From contig NW_001799631.1 of NCBI RefSeq assembly GCF_000165425.1, positions 283,131 to 347,130 of the forward strand: a stretch of 64,000 nt of DNA. The letters run 5' to 3'. Made by a program: the position numbers and the translations under genes. Below, one piece after another: positions 63,963 through 64,000 of this stretch. This DNA comes from Paramecium tetraurelia (taxonomy: Eukaryota; Ciliophora; Oligohymenophorea; Peniculida; Parameciidae). Numbering within the stretch: position 1 is the first letter of the stretch; each line of letters begins with the position of its first letter. The notes beneath the pieces are model-generated. The model was not told where the DNA came from, did no database searches, and worked only from the letters and a program-made list of their open reading frames with translations.

Positions 63963-64000
63963 ATTATTTAAAAGGACTTAATTTATCCAAATTATAATCA

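Overview
The window looks like a stretch of ciliate macronuclear chromosome, most likely from Paramecium. Long reading frames are full of TAA and TAG at positions that must be glutamine, and only TGA works as a stop. Introns are tiny (mostly 20-34 nt, GTA...TAG, sometimes ending CAG or AAG), the DNA is very AT-rich, and genes sit tens to a few hundred bases apart on both strands. Genes were read with TAA/TAG = Gln and spliced by eye. Gene ends are usually firm (TGA); some start codons and splice sites are not. There is one 150-base assembly gap (9790-9939). No tRNA, rRNA, CRISPR array or transposon was recognised.

Left part (1-11.2 kb): two coiled-coil genes around a degenerate gene with a faint RasGEF look, a partly resolved coiled-coil gene, a START lipid-transfer protein, a small JTB-like membrane protein, adenosine kinase, a SHAQKYF-type Myb protein, and a Gln-rich endocytic-adaptor-like protein interrupted by the gap.

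Centre-left (11.2-31 kb): a 12.7-kb gene for a giant HECT ubiquitin ligase with an N-terminal MGCC lipidation-like start; a potassium channel with cyclic-nucleotide-binding domain and a zinc knuckle; a divergently transcribed mitochondrial m-AAA protease; and an unknown protein.

Centre (31-46 kb): glutathione S-transferase with an in-frame TGA, a very small gene, the Get3 tail-anchor ATPase, a MAP3K-like kinase, a RING-H2 protein, a PP1 inhibitor-3 homologue, several unknown small proteins, an AGC kinase, an EFHC/Rib72-type DM10 ciliary protein and a PH-pseudokinase.

Right part (46-64 kb): two paralogous membrane hybrid histidine kinases in opposite orientation, a decayed MFS transporter fragment and its intact paralogue, PEX11, the RPA1 large subunit, a tubulin tyrosine ligase-like enzyme, a zinc-type unknown, a poly(ADP-ribose) glycohydrolase with a C-terminal membrane segment, and a WD40 protein at the right edge.

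There is no operon or single pathway; this is an ordinary dense ciliate gene neighbourhood. The points most worth checking are the membrane-tailed PARG, the giant MGCC-HECT ligase, the histidine kinase/MFS duplication with a decaying copy, the GST nonsense codon, and the repeat-flanked gap.
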